Origin: Wylensekiella montiformis
GTDB lineage: Bacteria > Bacillota > Negativicutes > Selenomonadales > Selenomonadaceae
Length of the DNA stretch: 64,000 nucleotides
Direction: 5' to 3'
Assembly (NCBI RefSeq): GCF_009697385.1
Contig: NZ_VUNL01000005.1
Span: forward strand, 62,001-126,000
The position numbers and the translations under genes are program-made. Of this stretch, positions 32,868 to 41,963 are shown one piece after another. The first letter of the stretch is position 1; the number at the start of each line of letters is the position of its first letter. Below the pieces are notes generated by a model, which ran no database searches, was not told the DNA's origin, and saw only the letters and a list, made by a program, of their open reading frames with translations.

Positions 32868-33592
32868 AGAAATCGATAGGAGAGGCTATTATACTAGCCG
32901 GTGGTTTTGGAACTCGTTTGCGTAAGGTAGTTTCAGATGTTCCAAAGCCGATGGCACCAATGGATGATGAGGGTACTCCATTTTTAGCGTTTGTACTAGA
33001 TAAGTTGGTTTCGCAAGGTATTACGCAGGTGGTTTTATCTGTGGGATATTTAGCCTCTGTGGTTCAAGAGTATTTTGGAGATACCTATGAGGGAATAAAG
33101 ATTTCTTACGTGAGGGAAGATGAGCCCTTGGGGACTGGTGGTGCTGTAAAAAAAGCATTGCGGATTTGTCGAGATGATGATGTGTTTGTGCTAAATGGAG
33201 ACACTTATTTCGATGTTGATCTTGTTGCGATGAAAGAAGAGCATCAACGGTGTAATGCTGATTTTACTTTGGCTGCTCGTGAAATGCGTGATTTTGATCG
33301 GTATGGAGCACTGGAAATCGACGAAAATGGGTGTGTACATCATTTCGGTGAGAAAAAATATTGTGTAGCGGGGTTTATCAATGGGGGCGTATATTGTTTA
33401 AGGCGTACTTTATTGGATAATATACAGCAGGATGTTTTTTCTTTGGAGAAAGATTTTTTGGAAAAACAGGTTGAATGTATGCATGTTCAAGCATTTAAAT
33501 CCGTTGGATATTTTATCGATATTGGAGTTCCTGAAGATTATGCAGCGGCAAGGGAATATATTGTGAAAAATAAATATAGGATAAAAGAATAA
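32864..33592 (+). CDS. hddC: D-glycero-alpha-D-manno-heptose 1-phosphate guanylyltransferase (HddC-like)
   Basis: A 242-residue sugar nucleotidyltransferase: AIILAGGFGTRLRKVVSDVP with KPMAPM, EPLGTGGAVKKALR, FVLNGDTYFDVD and the ADFTLAAREM segment. Adjacent to hddA (4-base overlap, GTG start with GGAGG upstream). Product would be GDP-D-glycero-alpha-D-manno-heptose. GmhA is not present in the window; GmhB at 26557 may or may not serve this alpha-anomer route. Confidence 0.87.
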   Translation: MKKSIGEAIILAGGFGTRLRKVVSDVPKPMAPMDDEGTPFLAFVLDKLVSQGITQVVLSVGYLASVVQEYFGDTYEGIKISYVREDEPLGTGGAVKKALRICRDDDVFVLNGDTYFDVDLVAMKEEHQRCNADFTLAAREMRDFDRYGALEIDENGCVHHFGEKKYCVAGFINGGVYCLRRTLLDNIQQDVFSLEKDFLEKQVECMHVQAFKSVGYFIDIGVPEDYAAAREYIVKNKYRIKE

Positions 33593-33608
33593 CAGGAGGC
33601 TTTACAAC

Positions 33609-34382
33609 ATGAAAGTTGTATTATTAGCCGGTGGCTTTGGTACGCGTATCAGTGAAGAATCTCAGTTTAAACCGAAACCGATGATTGAGATTGGCGGGCA
33701 GCCGATTCTTTGGCATATTATGAAAGAATATGCATATTTTGGATTTTCAGAGTTCGTGATTTGCGCAGGATATATGCAACAATATATTAAAGAATATTTT
33801 TCGAATTACGCACTGCATAAAAGTGACATTACTTTTGATTTTTCTAGCGAAAATAAAGTAGAGGTACATAACAATTTTGCTGAACCATGGAAAGTAACTA
33901 TTGTTGATACTGGCTATGCAACATTAACTGGGGCGCGAATTAAAAAGGTTCAAAAATATATTGGCGATGAGACTTTTTTAATGACATACGGTGATGGTGT
34001 ATGTGATGTAGATATTATAGAATTGGTAAAGTTCCACAAATCGCATGGGAAAATATGTACTTTGACAGCTGTAAAACCGGAAGGTCGTTTTGGTATTTTG
34101 GATTTGGAAGGGGACAAGGTTCAGTCGTTTCGTGAGAAAAGCCGAGACGATGTTGGGTATATCAATGGGGGATATATGGTCTTGGAACCGGAAATATTCG
34201 ATTACATACATGGTGATGTGATGTTGGAACGTGAACCTATGGAAAAGGTGGCTGATGATGGCCAATTGATGGCATTTAAACATAATGGTTTCTGGCAGTG
34301 CATGGATACGATGCGTGATCGCCAAAAACTTGAGAAGCTTTGGGCTTTAGGGAATGCGCCTTGGAAAGTGTGGAAGAAATGA
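33609..34382 (+). CDS. rfbF: Glucose-1-phosphate cytidylyltransferase
   Basis: A 257-residue enzyme making CDP-glucose. MKVVLLAGGFGTRISEESQF followed by KPKPMIEIGGQPILWHIMK is the RfbF/DdhA signature; also FLMTYGDGVCDVDI and VKPEGRFGILDLEG, and the C-terminal QCMDTMRDRQKLEKLW. AGGAGG before the ATG. It overlaps the CDP-glucose dehydratase gene by 4 bases. Confidence 0.92.
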   Translation: MKVVLLAGGFGTRISEESQFKPKPMIEIGGQPILWHIMKEYAYFGFSEFVICAGYMQQYIKEYFSNYALHKSDITFDFSSENKVEVHNNFAEPWKVTIVDTGYATLTGARIKKVQKYIGDETFLMTYGDGVCDVDIIELVKFHKSHGKICTLTAVKPEGRFGILDLEGDKVQSFREKSRDDVGYINGGYMVLEPEIFDYIHGDVMLEREPMEKVADDGQLMAFKHNGFWQCMDTMRDRQKLEKLWALGNAPWKVWKK

Positions 34383-35437
34383 AATTAAATCCTGATTTTT
34401 ATCGAGGGAAAAAAATCTTTGTAACTGGTCATACAGGCTTTAAAGGAACTTGGATTTGCAAGATACTGGAATCTTTTGGAGCTGTGGTTACAGGCTATTC
34501 TCTGACATCGCCTACCGATGAAGGCAGAAGAGTGTTTGAGCGTTCAGGGGTAGCACTTGGAATGCATTCGGTAATTGGTGATATTTGTGATTTTGATAGA
34601 TTACAAAAGGCTTTTGATGAGGCACAACCAGAGATCGTTATTCATTTGGCAGCACAGCCTATTGTAATTGAAAGTTATCGCAATCCGGTGGGGACGTATG
34701 CCACAAATGTGATGGGAACCGTTAATCTTTTGGAATGTGTTCGCCAGTCGGATTGTGTTAAGTCATTTTTAAATGTGACGACGGATAAAGTGTACCAGAA
34801 TAATGAATGGGCATGGGGATACCGTGAAAACGATCCTTTAGATGGATATGACCCATATTCAAATAGCAAAAGCTGTTCAGAACTTGTGACGCACAGCTAT
34901 CAGAAAAGTTTTTTCAAAGATGGAAGTGTGGCTGTTTCGACGGCTCGTGCCGGTAATGTTATAGGAGGTGGCGATTTCTCGCCTAATCGAATCGTACCCG
35001 ATAGTATTCGTGCTGCATATCATGGTGAACAAATTGAAGTGCGGAATCCATATTCGATTCGGCCTTATCAGCATGTATTAGAGCCATTGTATGCATACTT
35101 ATTGATCGCACAGGCACAGTATGAGGCTCAACGATATGCAGGTTGGTATAATGTGGGCCCGGATGATTGTGATTGTGTGACTACAGGCGAGCTTACTGAC
35201 ATATTTTGCCGTATCTGGGGTGAAGGAATACAATGGAAAAATGTGAGTGTGGAGGGGCCACATGAAGCAAAATTCCTAAAACTTGATTGTTCCAAGATGA
35301 AATCTGTATTTAATTGGCAGCCACATTGGCATATCGATATAGCGATAGCAAAGACTATTGAATGGGCGAAGGCTTGGAGAAATGATGAAGATATCGCGAG
35401 TTTGATGGAAAAACAGATAAGAGAATTCATGAAATGA
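34379..35437 (+). CDS. rfbG: CDP-glucose 4,6-dehydratase
   Basis: NAD-dependent SDR of 352 residues converting CDP-glucose to CDP-4-keto-6-deoxyglucose. IFVTGHTGFKGTWICKILES is the diagnostic N-terminal motif; VIHLAAQPIVIESYRNPVGT near 95, NVTTDKVYQN and DPYSNSKSCSE (Tyr-x3-Lys) follow, then IGGGDFSPNRIVPDSIRA. The start at 34379 overlaps the rfbF stop (ATGA); an upstream in-frame ATG lies within rfbF and is rejected. Confidence 0.93.
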   Translation: MKLNPDFYRGKKIFVTGHTGFKGTWICKILESFGAVVTGYSLTSPTDEGRRVFERSGVALGMHSVIGDICDFDRLQKAFDEAQPEIVIHLAAQPIVIESYRNPVGTYATNVMGTVNLLECVRQSDCVKSFLNVTTDKVYQNNEWAWGYRENDPLDGYDPYSNSKSCSELVTHSYQKSFFKDGSVAVSTARAGNVIGGGDFSPNRIVPDSIRAAYHGEQIEVRNPYSIRPYQHVLEPLYAYLLIAQAQYEAQRYAGWYNVGPDDCDCVTTGELTDIFCRIWGEGIQWKNVSVEGPHEAKFLKLDCSKMKSVFNWQPHWHIDIAIAKTIEWAKAWRNDEDIASLMEKQIREFMK

Positions 35438-35447
35438 GGCAGGAGTA

Positions 35448-36365
35448 ATGAAACACGCAATTGTTACAGGTGCTAATGGGTTCGTTGGGAGTGCAGTCGT
35501 TCGTGAATTGGTGGCTAATGGAGTTAGGGTAACAGCTATCTGTCATAACGGGAATAAAACGAATATTATTGATGATCCATTAGTAAAGGTATATTCGGCA
35601 GAGCTTGATAATATCGCAGCCTTAAAAGGCATCCTGCCCGATTCGGATTATGATGTTTTCTTTCATTTTGCATGGAATGGTTCTGCAGGTGCCGCTCGCG
35701 CAGATACGACTTTGCAGTTGAAAAATGCAGAATGGACGGTTGATGCATTGCGGGTAGCCAAGGTCTTAGGCTGTAAACGTTTCGTTGGTTCGGGAAGTAT
35801 TATGGAACATGAAACGATGGCGGCAGCTTTTACGCAGGGAAATCAGCCGGGTTTGGGGTATATCTATGGCGCGGGTAAGCTCGTTTCACATATTATGTGT
35901 ATGTCGATGGCGGCAAAACTCGGTATTGAATTAGTATGGCCTGAGATAACAAATGCTTATGGTGTTGGTGAAGTTAGCCCTCGCATGGTGAATACGACGA
36001 TAAGAAAGTGCATAAATGGAGAAAATCCACAGTTTACAGCAGGAACGCAGAACTATGATTTTGTGTATATCGATGATGTTGCACGAGCATTTTATCTAAT
36101 TGCGGAAAATGGTAAATCTTTCCATGAATACTTGATTGGAAGTTCGACGGCACGACCGTTAAAAGAATTTTTAATAGAAATGAAAAATGCAATTGCACCG
36201 CAGCTTGAATTTATTTTTGGCGATGTTCCGTTTACCGGGATTGATATGCCATTATCTAAGTTCGATTGCTCAGAAACAGAAAGGGATACAGGATTCCGGG
36301 CACAAATTTCTTTTGCGGAAGGAACAAGAAAAACGATGGAATGGTTAAAAAGTAGGGAGAACTGA
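35448..36365 (+). CDS. NAD(P)-dependent epimerase/reductase, probably of a CDP-4-keto-6-deoxyhexose
   Basis: Extended SDR of 305 residues: AIVTGANGFVGSAVVRELVA, VFFHFAWNGSAGA, VGSGSIMEHE and YGAGKLVSH (Tyr-x3-Lys). The C-terminal segment follows the RmlD/abequose-synthase-like substrate domain. Placed directly after rfbG and before an RmlC-like epimerase, it probably reduces the 4-keto group. The exact product cannot be told: no CDP-4-keto-6-deoxyglucose-3-dehydrase (DdhC/RfbH) is present, so a 3,6-dideoxyhexose is unlikely. Confidence 0.72.
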   Translation: MKHAIVTGANGFVGSAVVRELVANGVRVTAICHNGNKTNIIDDPLVKVYSAELDNIAALKGILPDSDYDVFFHFAWNGSAGAARADTTLQLKNAEWTVDALRVAKVLGCKRFVGSGSIMEHETMAAAFTQGNQPGLGYIYGAGKLVSHIMCMSMAAKLGIELVWPEITNAYGVGEVSPRMVNTTIRKCINGENPQFTAGTQNYDFVYIDDVARAFYLIAENGKSFHEYLIGSSTARPLKEFLIEMKNAIAPQLEFIFGDVPFTGIDMPLSKFDCSETERDTGFRAQISFAEGTRKTMEWLKSREN

Positions 36366-36367
36366 TA

Positions 36368-36943
36368 ATGAATACGAAGTTTAGTTTCGAAAAAACAGCT
36401 ATTGATGGCTTGATAAAGATAACTCCTTTTAATGCAGAAGATGTTCGCGGTTGTTTTACGAAAGATTATTCCAAGGAAGTTTTTGAAGCGAATGGAATTA
36501 AGCATGACTTAATGGAAGTTTTTTATACAACTTCGCATAAAGGCGTTATTCGAGCACTGCATTTTCAGCGAGAGAAACAGCAACCGAAGCTGGTTCGCTG
36601 TATTTACGGGCATGTGTATGATGTCGTGGTTGATATGCGGAAGGATAGCCCGACCTATAAGAAATGGCTTGGGTTTGACCTCATTGGTGAGGAACATAAT
36701 GAGATTCTAGTTCCTGCAGGTTGTGCGCATGGATATCTGGTATTAGAAGATTCTATTGTTTCATATAAATGTTCTGAAAAATTTTATGGTGAATTTGATG
36801 GCGGAATCAAGTGGAATGATTCGGACATAGCAGTGGATTGGCCGTTAGATAAAATCGGCGGAGAAGAAAATTTGATTTTAGCGGATAAGGATAAAAATCT
36901 GCCTACGTTTAAAGAGTTCGTTGATGAATATGGTGCATTTTGA
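36368..36943 (+). CDS. RmlC-family 3- and/or 5-epimerase
   Basis: A cupin of 191 residues: EDVRGCFTKDYSKEVFE, VIRALHFQREKQQPKLVRCI (catalytic His region) and EILVPAGCAHGYLVLEDSIV, then FDGGIKWNDSDIAVDWPL. It belongs with dTDP-4-dehydrorhamnose 3,5-epimerases, but its neighbours make CDP-linked sugars, so the substrate is more likely CDP-4-keto-6-deoxyglucose, as for AscE in ascarylose synthesis. AGGGAG upstream of the ATG. Confidence 0.85.
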   Translation: MNTKFSFEKTAIDGLIKITPFNAEDVRGCFTKDYSKEVFEANGIKHDLMEVFYTTSHKGVIRALHFQREKQQPKLVRCIYGHVYDVVVDMRKDSPTYKKWLGFDLIGEEHNEILVPAGCAHGYLVLEDSIVSYKCSEKFYGEFDGGIKWNDSDIAVDWPLDKIGGEENLILADKDKNLPTFKEFVDEYGAF

Positions 36944-36961
36944 TTTTCAAATGGAGTAACT

Positions 36962-37984
36962 ATGAATTTTCGAGAATTAGTATTAAAAAAAGAGGGCTTC
37001 TGTTTAGAGCGTGCCCAAGAAGGGGATTTTCACATCGGTGTGGGAGTCGGCCCGGATTTGATTGCTACGCTTGGAATTATGTTGACTTCAATAGCGAGAA
37101 ATAATACAAAACGTGGTGTGCACATGTATTTTCTTGCTACTGCAATTGAGAAAAAGGATTTGGATCGCTTGCAGAAGATGGTGGAAGAACATAAGAATAT
37201 TTGTCTGGAAATTCTTTATATTGATGCTGAGGCTGTTAAGAGAATTATCGGTGAGGGAATGCCAGTGGCAACATTCTATCGACTGTTATTGCCACGGGTG
37301 TTAGACCCATCAGTTAAGAAAGCCGTTTTTTTTGATGTAGATGCACTCTGCCTGGGGTCGTTAGATGAATTCGAGAAATATTCTTTTGATGGAAAAGCCT
37401 TTATGGCGGTTCATGACACTTTATCTGGCAATACGATAAAACAGCATCGAAAAGACATTGGGATTCCTGCAGATAGTAAGTATTTCAATGCAGGATGCCT
37501 ATATATTGATATTGACCGATGGAACGAGCTTGAACTAACGGAAAAAGCTTTTCAAACGGCTTATGAGTGGCAGCAACAGGGAAAGTTTTTGTGGTTCTTT
37601 GATCAGGATGCATTGAATATTGTCGCTCATGATCAATGGAAAGAATTGCCATATAAGTTCAACTTGATGATTCCAGTCCTGCGTGAGGAATTACATGGAA
37701 AACTGCCGGAAGACACCGTTATTATTCATTTCGCAGCATGCTATAAGCCATGGAGTCTCTGGACGCCAGAAGGCGATGACTTCAGTAAATATTGTGTAGA
37801 GCTCGATATATATAATGATTATCGTAGTAAATCTCTTTGGGCAGATTTCAAAGGGAAGCCAATGAACACTATGGGGAAACGTCTTTTCTCTAAATGGATG
37901 TTAATGCAAGGAAATGTATGGCTGGCCATCAAGTGGCAATGGAAGTATCTCAAGGATAAGTTGAGTTCTAAATGTAATTGTTGA
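36962..37984 (+). CDS. Family 8 glycosyltransferase
   Basis: A retaining GT-A enzyme of 340 residues, like the LPS glucosyl/galactosyltransferases WaaI/WaaJ. FHIGVGVGPDLIATLGIMLT near 22, the ATFYRLLLPRVL block near 103, the metal-binding FFDVDAL near 122, KYFNAGCLYIDIDRWNE near 175, WFFDQDALN and the donor-side HFAACYKPW near 258. UDP-glucose or UDP-galactose is the likely donor. Confidence 0.87.
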   Translation: MNFRELVLKKEGFCLERAQEGDFHIGVGVGPDLIATLGIMLTSIARNNTKRGVHMYFLATAIEKKDLDRLQKMVEEHKNICLEILYIDAEAVKRIIGEGMPVATFYRLLLPRVLDPSVKKAVFFDVDALCLGSLDEFEKYSFDGKAFMAVHDTLSGNTIKQHRKDIGIPADSKYFNAGCLYIDIDRWNELELTEKAFQTAYEWQQQGKFLWFFDQDALNIVAHDQWKELPYKFNLMIPVLREELHGKLPEDTVIIHFAACYKPWSLWTPEGDDFSKYCVELDIYNDYRSKSLWADFKGKPMNTMGKRLFSKWMLMQGNVWLAIKWQWKYLKDKLSSKCNC

Positions 37985-37996
37985 ATGGAGTAAGGA

Positions 37997-40030
37997 ATGT
38001 TTTCTTTCTATTTTATGGGGATACAGCAGGATTTAAAGCTGGCGATTCTGGCACCTGTAATTTGTGCGATATTTCGCTTAGTATTTATTTTGGTGTATAG
38101 ACCTAAGAAAAATCCGTTAGGTGAATGGCGAAAATGGATAGAATGTTTCCGCTATGGTTTTTGGTGGGGAATGGATTTCAACGCATATGTTTTTTTGTTT
38201 TCAATGGTGTTGGTTTCAATTCCCGCAGCATTCATACCGGCCTATTATGCTATAGGTGATACTGTTAGGTTGGCTGGCTTGATGGTATATATGGTGGTAA
38301 TATATACTGCTTTCATGGGAAAGATGATTTTCTATTTTCATTTCCATGATACCTTTAACACGACAATGAAACTCGGTCGTAATGCAGATAAAAAAAATCT
38401 AGCGGATATATTTTTCAATCAGAACCATGGCGGTTGGATTCTCTTAGGATATATCCCCTATGTATGCTTATGCTGGCTGATGGGAAGTGCATTACTGAAT
38501 TTGCCAAGTATCAATTATGTAGAGTGTGGGGCTCTTTGGTCTCAATACTTGTTGAATACATTGATCTTTTTAGGCGCGATTATATTCTTCTATTGGGTTC
38601 GTTATGGCGGAACATTGAATCACCGTAATAAACCAGAGTGGGATGAGGTTCCGACCTTGGTGAAAGCTGATATCTTCATGGGGAAGGCAACTATCGATGA
38701 TTTGGTGGCCTTCGAACTGGCATGTAAACGTGAGGTATGTGATTCGTTGAGACATGATGACAGCGAAGCAGCCGCTATTATGGAACCAATACTATCGGAG
38801 AAGTTGGCTTCGGGGGCGTCTCCTTTGGAAATGTTTAAACATAGAGCTAAAGGTGCAAGGATACAAAAGCCTAAGCATATATTTTTCCTTTTGGGGGAAA
38901 GTCATGGGCAGTCTCCTTTTGATGAGCCTTTTCATTATCTGCACTTGATGGATGCAAGCATGCGTTTTCGCAAAGAAACAAATGCGGTAGTTATGGATAA
39001 TTTTTTGCCAGCGGGGTTGATTTCACAACCATCATTGGTGAGTCTGTTAGCGGGGATCTATGATGCAGATTTAGAGCTTAATGAAAATAAAGACTTTTGG
39101 TATGGAACGGTACCGACCTCAATGCCGTTGCAGTTAAAAAAACTTGGGTATCGTACGGAGTTTTGGTATGGAGGGGGACTGAACTGGGGCAGTTTGGAAC
39201 ACTTCGCGCCGGCAGTTGGGTTTGATAGATGTCACGGCGGTCCTGATTTTTGTCCTCCAGATTCACCAAAGACTTGGCTGGGCGTATATGACCATATATT
39301 TTTGGAAGAAGCAGCGAGGTTGATTCAGAAAGCAGATGATGATCAACCGGTGTTTCATTTCATATATACAACGTCGAATCATGGTCCTTATAATATGTCT
39401 TATGAAAAATATGGTTTTGATGTTGAGAAAGTTATGCCAAAGGCACCGGAAAAACTAAAACAAAATCATAAGGTCATGAGGCAAATGGCTGGAATTTGGT
39501 ATGCTGATCAAGCATTGATTCATTTTGCCGAACAAATGCGAGAAGTATATCCGGACAGCTTGTTTATTGTGACTGGTGATCATACAATAAATATGATTCC
39601 GTATAAGTGTGATGTCATTGAGCGCCATGAGCCAAACCAACGCGAAATATTGTTGACTTCGTTTGCGATGATTCATCCAGAATTGACAAAAGAGATTTTG
39701 AATGGTAATACTATTGGTGGTCATATGAATATTATGCCGGCAATTATAGAATTAATTGCTCCCAAGGGATACGAATATTATTCGATTGCTAAGCCGCTAA
39801 CAGAAGCGATAGACCATGTGGTTACTCCATATTGTTGGATGACAAAGGATACACTGGGAGATTACCGCTATAGTTGGGCACAGGATCTTCGTGTATCGGA
39901 AAAACTGTTGCCAGTTGAACAGGAGCGGGTAATGTTTGCCGAGGAGCGCAATGCTTGGTGTGAGCTTACTGGATGGATGGTACGTCATCCAGAATTGCTT
40001 GGTGATGCTGGTGTCGGAAATAAGATTTAA
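37997..40030 (+). CDS. LTA synthase-like membrane sulfatase/phosphotransferase, paralogue 2
   Basis: 677 residues with several N-terminal membrane segments (about 15-235) and an external sulfatase domain. Motifs: HIFFLLGESHGQSPFDE, FLPAGLISQPSLVSLLAG, TTSNHGPYNMSY and FIVTGDHTINM. The expected nucleophile region carries Ser (SQPSLVS) where paralogue 1 has Thr. Likely transfers a phospho-head group onto LPS or O-antigen. It is intact, unlike its close relative at 46640. It contains an A8 tract at 38390-38397 in the equivalent position to the A7 frameshift of that relative. Confidence 0.78.
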   Translation: MFSFYFMGIQQDLKLAILAPVICAIFRLVFILVYRPKKNPLGEWRKWIECFRYGFWWGMDFNAYVFLFSMVLVSIPAAFIPAYYAIGDTVRLAGLMVYMVVIYTAFMGKMIFYFHFHDTFNTTMKLGRNADKKNLADIFFNQNHGGWILLGYIPYVCLCWLMGSALLNLPSINYVECGALWSQYLLNTLIFLGAIIFFYWVRYGGTLNHRNKPEWDEVPTLVKADIFMGKATIDDLVAFELACKREVCDSLRHDDSEAAAIMEPILSEKLASGASPLEMFKHRAKGARIQKPKHIFFLLGESHGQSPFDEPFHYLHLMDASMRFRKETNAVVMDNFLPAGLISQPSLVSLLAGIYDADLELNENKDFWYGTVPTSMPLQLKKLGYRTEFWYGGGLNWGSLEHFAPAVGFDRCHGGPDFCPPDSPKTWLGVYDHIFLEEAARLIQKADDDQPVFHFIYTTSNHGPYNMSYEKYGFDVEKVMPKAPEKLKQNHKVMRQMAGIWYADQALIHFAEQMREVYPDSLFIVTGDHTINMIPYKCDVIERHEPNQREILLTSFAMIHPELTKEILNGNTIGGHMNIMPAIIELIAPKGYEYYSIAKPLTEAIDHVVTPYCWMTKDTLGDYRYSWAQDLRVSEKLLPVEQERVMFAEERNAWCELTGWMVRHPELLGDAGVGNKI

Positions 40031-40051
40031 AAGCTTATAGCGGAGAGAGTT

Positions 40052-41500
40052 ATGAAAGAAAAAGTTGAAAAATGTCTAAAAGATATATGCCAACAGGCGC
40101 AGAAGGCAATTGCTAATAACAACATAGAGAAGGCATATACAGCGATTTATACATCTGCGGATATTCAATATCAGTGGAATCAGACATATACGGATGATGC
40201 TCTGGAATCTTGTATAAAACAACTGGTTAGTAAGAAGAGACATCTTGTAACAGATTACGAACCACAAGAGAATGTTATACTTTTTTATGATGGTTTTGGT
40301 TTAGATACTAGAGGCTTGGCACTTATATATCTTAAAGCTCTTTGTGATTTGAATTATTCGGTGGTTTACGTGGCAAAGGAAAAGGTTCGTAATCGACAGC
40401 CGGAGCTTCACAAGGTTACTGCAAATAAAAGAATTGCATTTCATTATTTGCGTCAAAAAAAAGGAGATGCTTTGACGACTGAACTTTTGCAGGCGTTTTG
40501 TAAACATCAGCCACAAGTAGCTTTTTTCTATACTGAGCCATCGGATGTTGAGGCTTGTGTGGCGTTTGGCGTTATGACTGGTAAGGTTAGGCGATACCAA
40601 ATAAACCTTACAGATCATGCTTTTTGGCTGGGGCGGAACGCTTTCGATTATTGTGTAGAATTTCGTGAGTATGGCGCCTGTGTTTCGCATAAATATCGGC
40701 ATATTCCAGAAGATAAAATCAGATTATTATCTTATTACCCTTATTTTGATAAGAATGTTCCATTCGATGGTTTTCCGTTTGATGTAGGGAATCGGCAAAT
40801 ATTGTTTAGTGGCGGGTCGTTGTATAAAACATTTGATGATAAAAGAACCTATTATCATATGGTAGAAGATATCATGCAACAGCATAATGATTTGTTGTTT
40901 CTTTATGCTGGGACTGGTGATAAGTCTGGTTTGATAGATTTGCAGAACAAATTTCCTGATCGTGTATTTGTTATCGATGAACGGAAAGATTTATATGCTG
41001 TTATGCAGCATATAACGTTGTATCTGAATACTTATCCAATGATAGGTGGCTTGATGACACAATATGCAGCTGTTGCTGGAAAGTTGCCTTTAACGTTGGT
41101 AAGTAATATGGATAATAGTTTAGATGGTTTGTTGCTAAATCATAAAGATTTGGCAGTGGAATTCCAAGATAAAGAAGCAGTGGTTGCTGAGGCGAATAGA
41201 TTATTGTCCGATGAAGACTATAAGCGGGGAAAGGAAGAAAAAATAGTTAAAAGTGTGATAGATGAGAATAGATTTCGCGAAGAATTAGGAAGACTCATTG
41301 AAGACGGAAATACAGATTTTATATTCCATTTACATGATATCGATACTTCAGCTTTTCGCGAATCATATATGTATAGATTTTCGATAGATGATTTGCTACG
41401 TTTGGTTGTTAACAAATATACTGTATTGTTGTGGTGCGATTATCCAAAACTTGTGTTTTATCGATTAATAAGAAAGGTTATAAGATTATTTCATAAATAA
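40052..41500 (+). CDS. Putative glycosyltransferase (GT-B-like)
   Basis: A 482-residue cytoplasmic protein. An alpha-helical N-terminus (1-65) is followed by a two-Rossmann layout: NVILFYDGFGLDTRGLALIY near 75, then QILFSGGSLYKTFDDKRTYY near 250, LLFLYAGTGDKSGLIDLQNK, VIDERKDLYAVMQHITLYLN and YPMIGGLMTQYAAVAGKLPL near 332, which is like the donor-binding half of GT4-type enzymes. I infer a glycosyltransferase of the O-antigen pathway; no specific family is assigned. Confidence 0.62.
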   Translation: MKEKVEKCLKDICQQAQKAIANNNIEKAYTAIYTSADIQYQWNQTYTDDALESCIKQLVSKKRHLVTDYEPQENVILFYDGFGLDTRGLALIYLKALCDLNYSVVYVAKEKVRNRQPELHKVTANKRIAFHYLRQKKGDALTTELLQAFCKHQPQVAFFYTEPSDVEACVAFGVMTGKVRRYQINLTDHAFWLGRNAFDYCVEFREYGACVSHKYRHIPEDKIRLLSYYPYFDKNVPFDGFPFDVGNRQILFSGGSLYKTFDDKRTYYHMVEDIMQQHNDLLFLYAGTGDKSGLIDLQNKFPDRVFVIDERKDLYAVMQHITLYLNTYPMIGGLMTQYAAVAGKLPLTLVSNMDNSLDGLLLNHKDLAVEFQDKEAVVAEANRLLSDEDYKRGKEEKIVKSVIDENRFREELGRLIEDGNTDFIFHLHDIDTSAFRESYMYRFSIDDLLRLVVNKYTVLLWCDYPKLVFYRLIRKVIRLFHK

Positions 41501-41530
41501 AATAATTATGACAATTACGAGGTGAATAAT

Positions 41531-41944
41531 TTGCAGGTTGTAAAATATGTTTTTCAGCCTCATGGTGATGAACGAGGACAGTTGATTGCCTTAGAGGAAT
41601 TCAAAGATATTCCATTTAAAATTAAACGCGTCTATTATATGTATGACACAGCAGAAGGTGTAGTGCGTGGGCATCATGCACACAAAAAATTGGAGCAGAT
41701 TTTGGTTTGCATTCATGGCAGTTGCAAGATTCGGCTTGATAATGGTAAAGAAAAGAAAGTTGTGCCACTGGAAAAACCATACGAGGGATTATATGTTGCC
41801 AATAATATGTGGCGAGAGATGTTTGACTTTTCTAATGATGCAGTGCTATTAGTATTTGCATCTGAACTATATGATGAGAGTGATTATATTCGTAACTATG
41901 ATGAATTTCTGAAATTTATTGACAATGACTCTAGTGCAGAATAA
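41531..41944 (+). CDS. fdtA: 4-keto-6-deoxyhexose 3,4-ketoisomerase (FdtA/QdtA family)
   Basis: A small cupin of about 137 residues: PHGDERGQLIALEEFKDIPF, IKRVYYMYDTAEGVVRGHHA with the HHAHK pair near 50, QILVCIHGSCKIRLDNG and NMWREMFDFSNDAVLLVFAS. FdtA and QdtA move the keto group from C4 to C3 of dTDP-4-keto-6-deoxyglucose before transamination. GAGGTGA at 41519-41525 favours TTG 41531; a GTG at 41522 within that site is the alternative. RmlA and RmlB are absent here; the precursor could come from elsewhere or be CDP-linked. Confidence 0.87.
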   Translation: MQVVKYVFQPHGDERGQLIALEEFKDIPFKIKRVYYMYDTAEGVVRGHHAHKKLEQILVCIHGSCKIRLDNGKEKKVVPLEKPYEGLYVANNMWREMFDFSNDAVLLVFASELYDESDYIRNYDEFLKFIDNDSSAE

Positions 41945-41963
41945 ATTGTGGGAAATGGTATAA

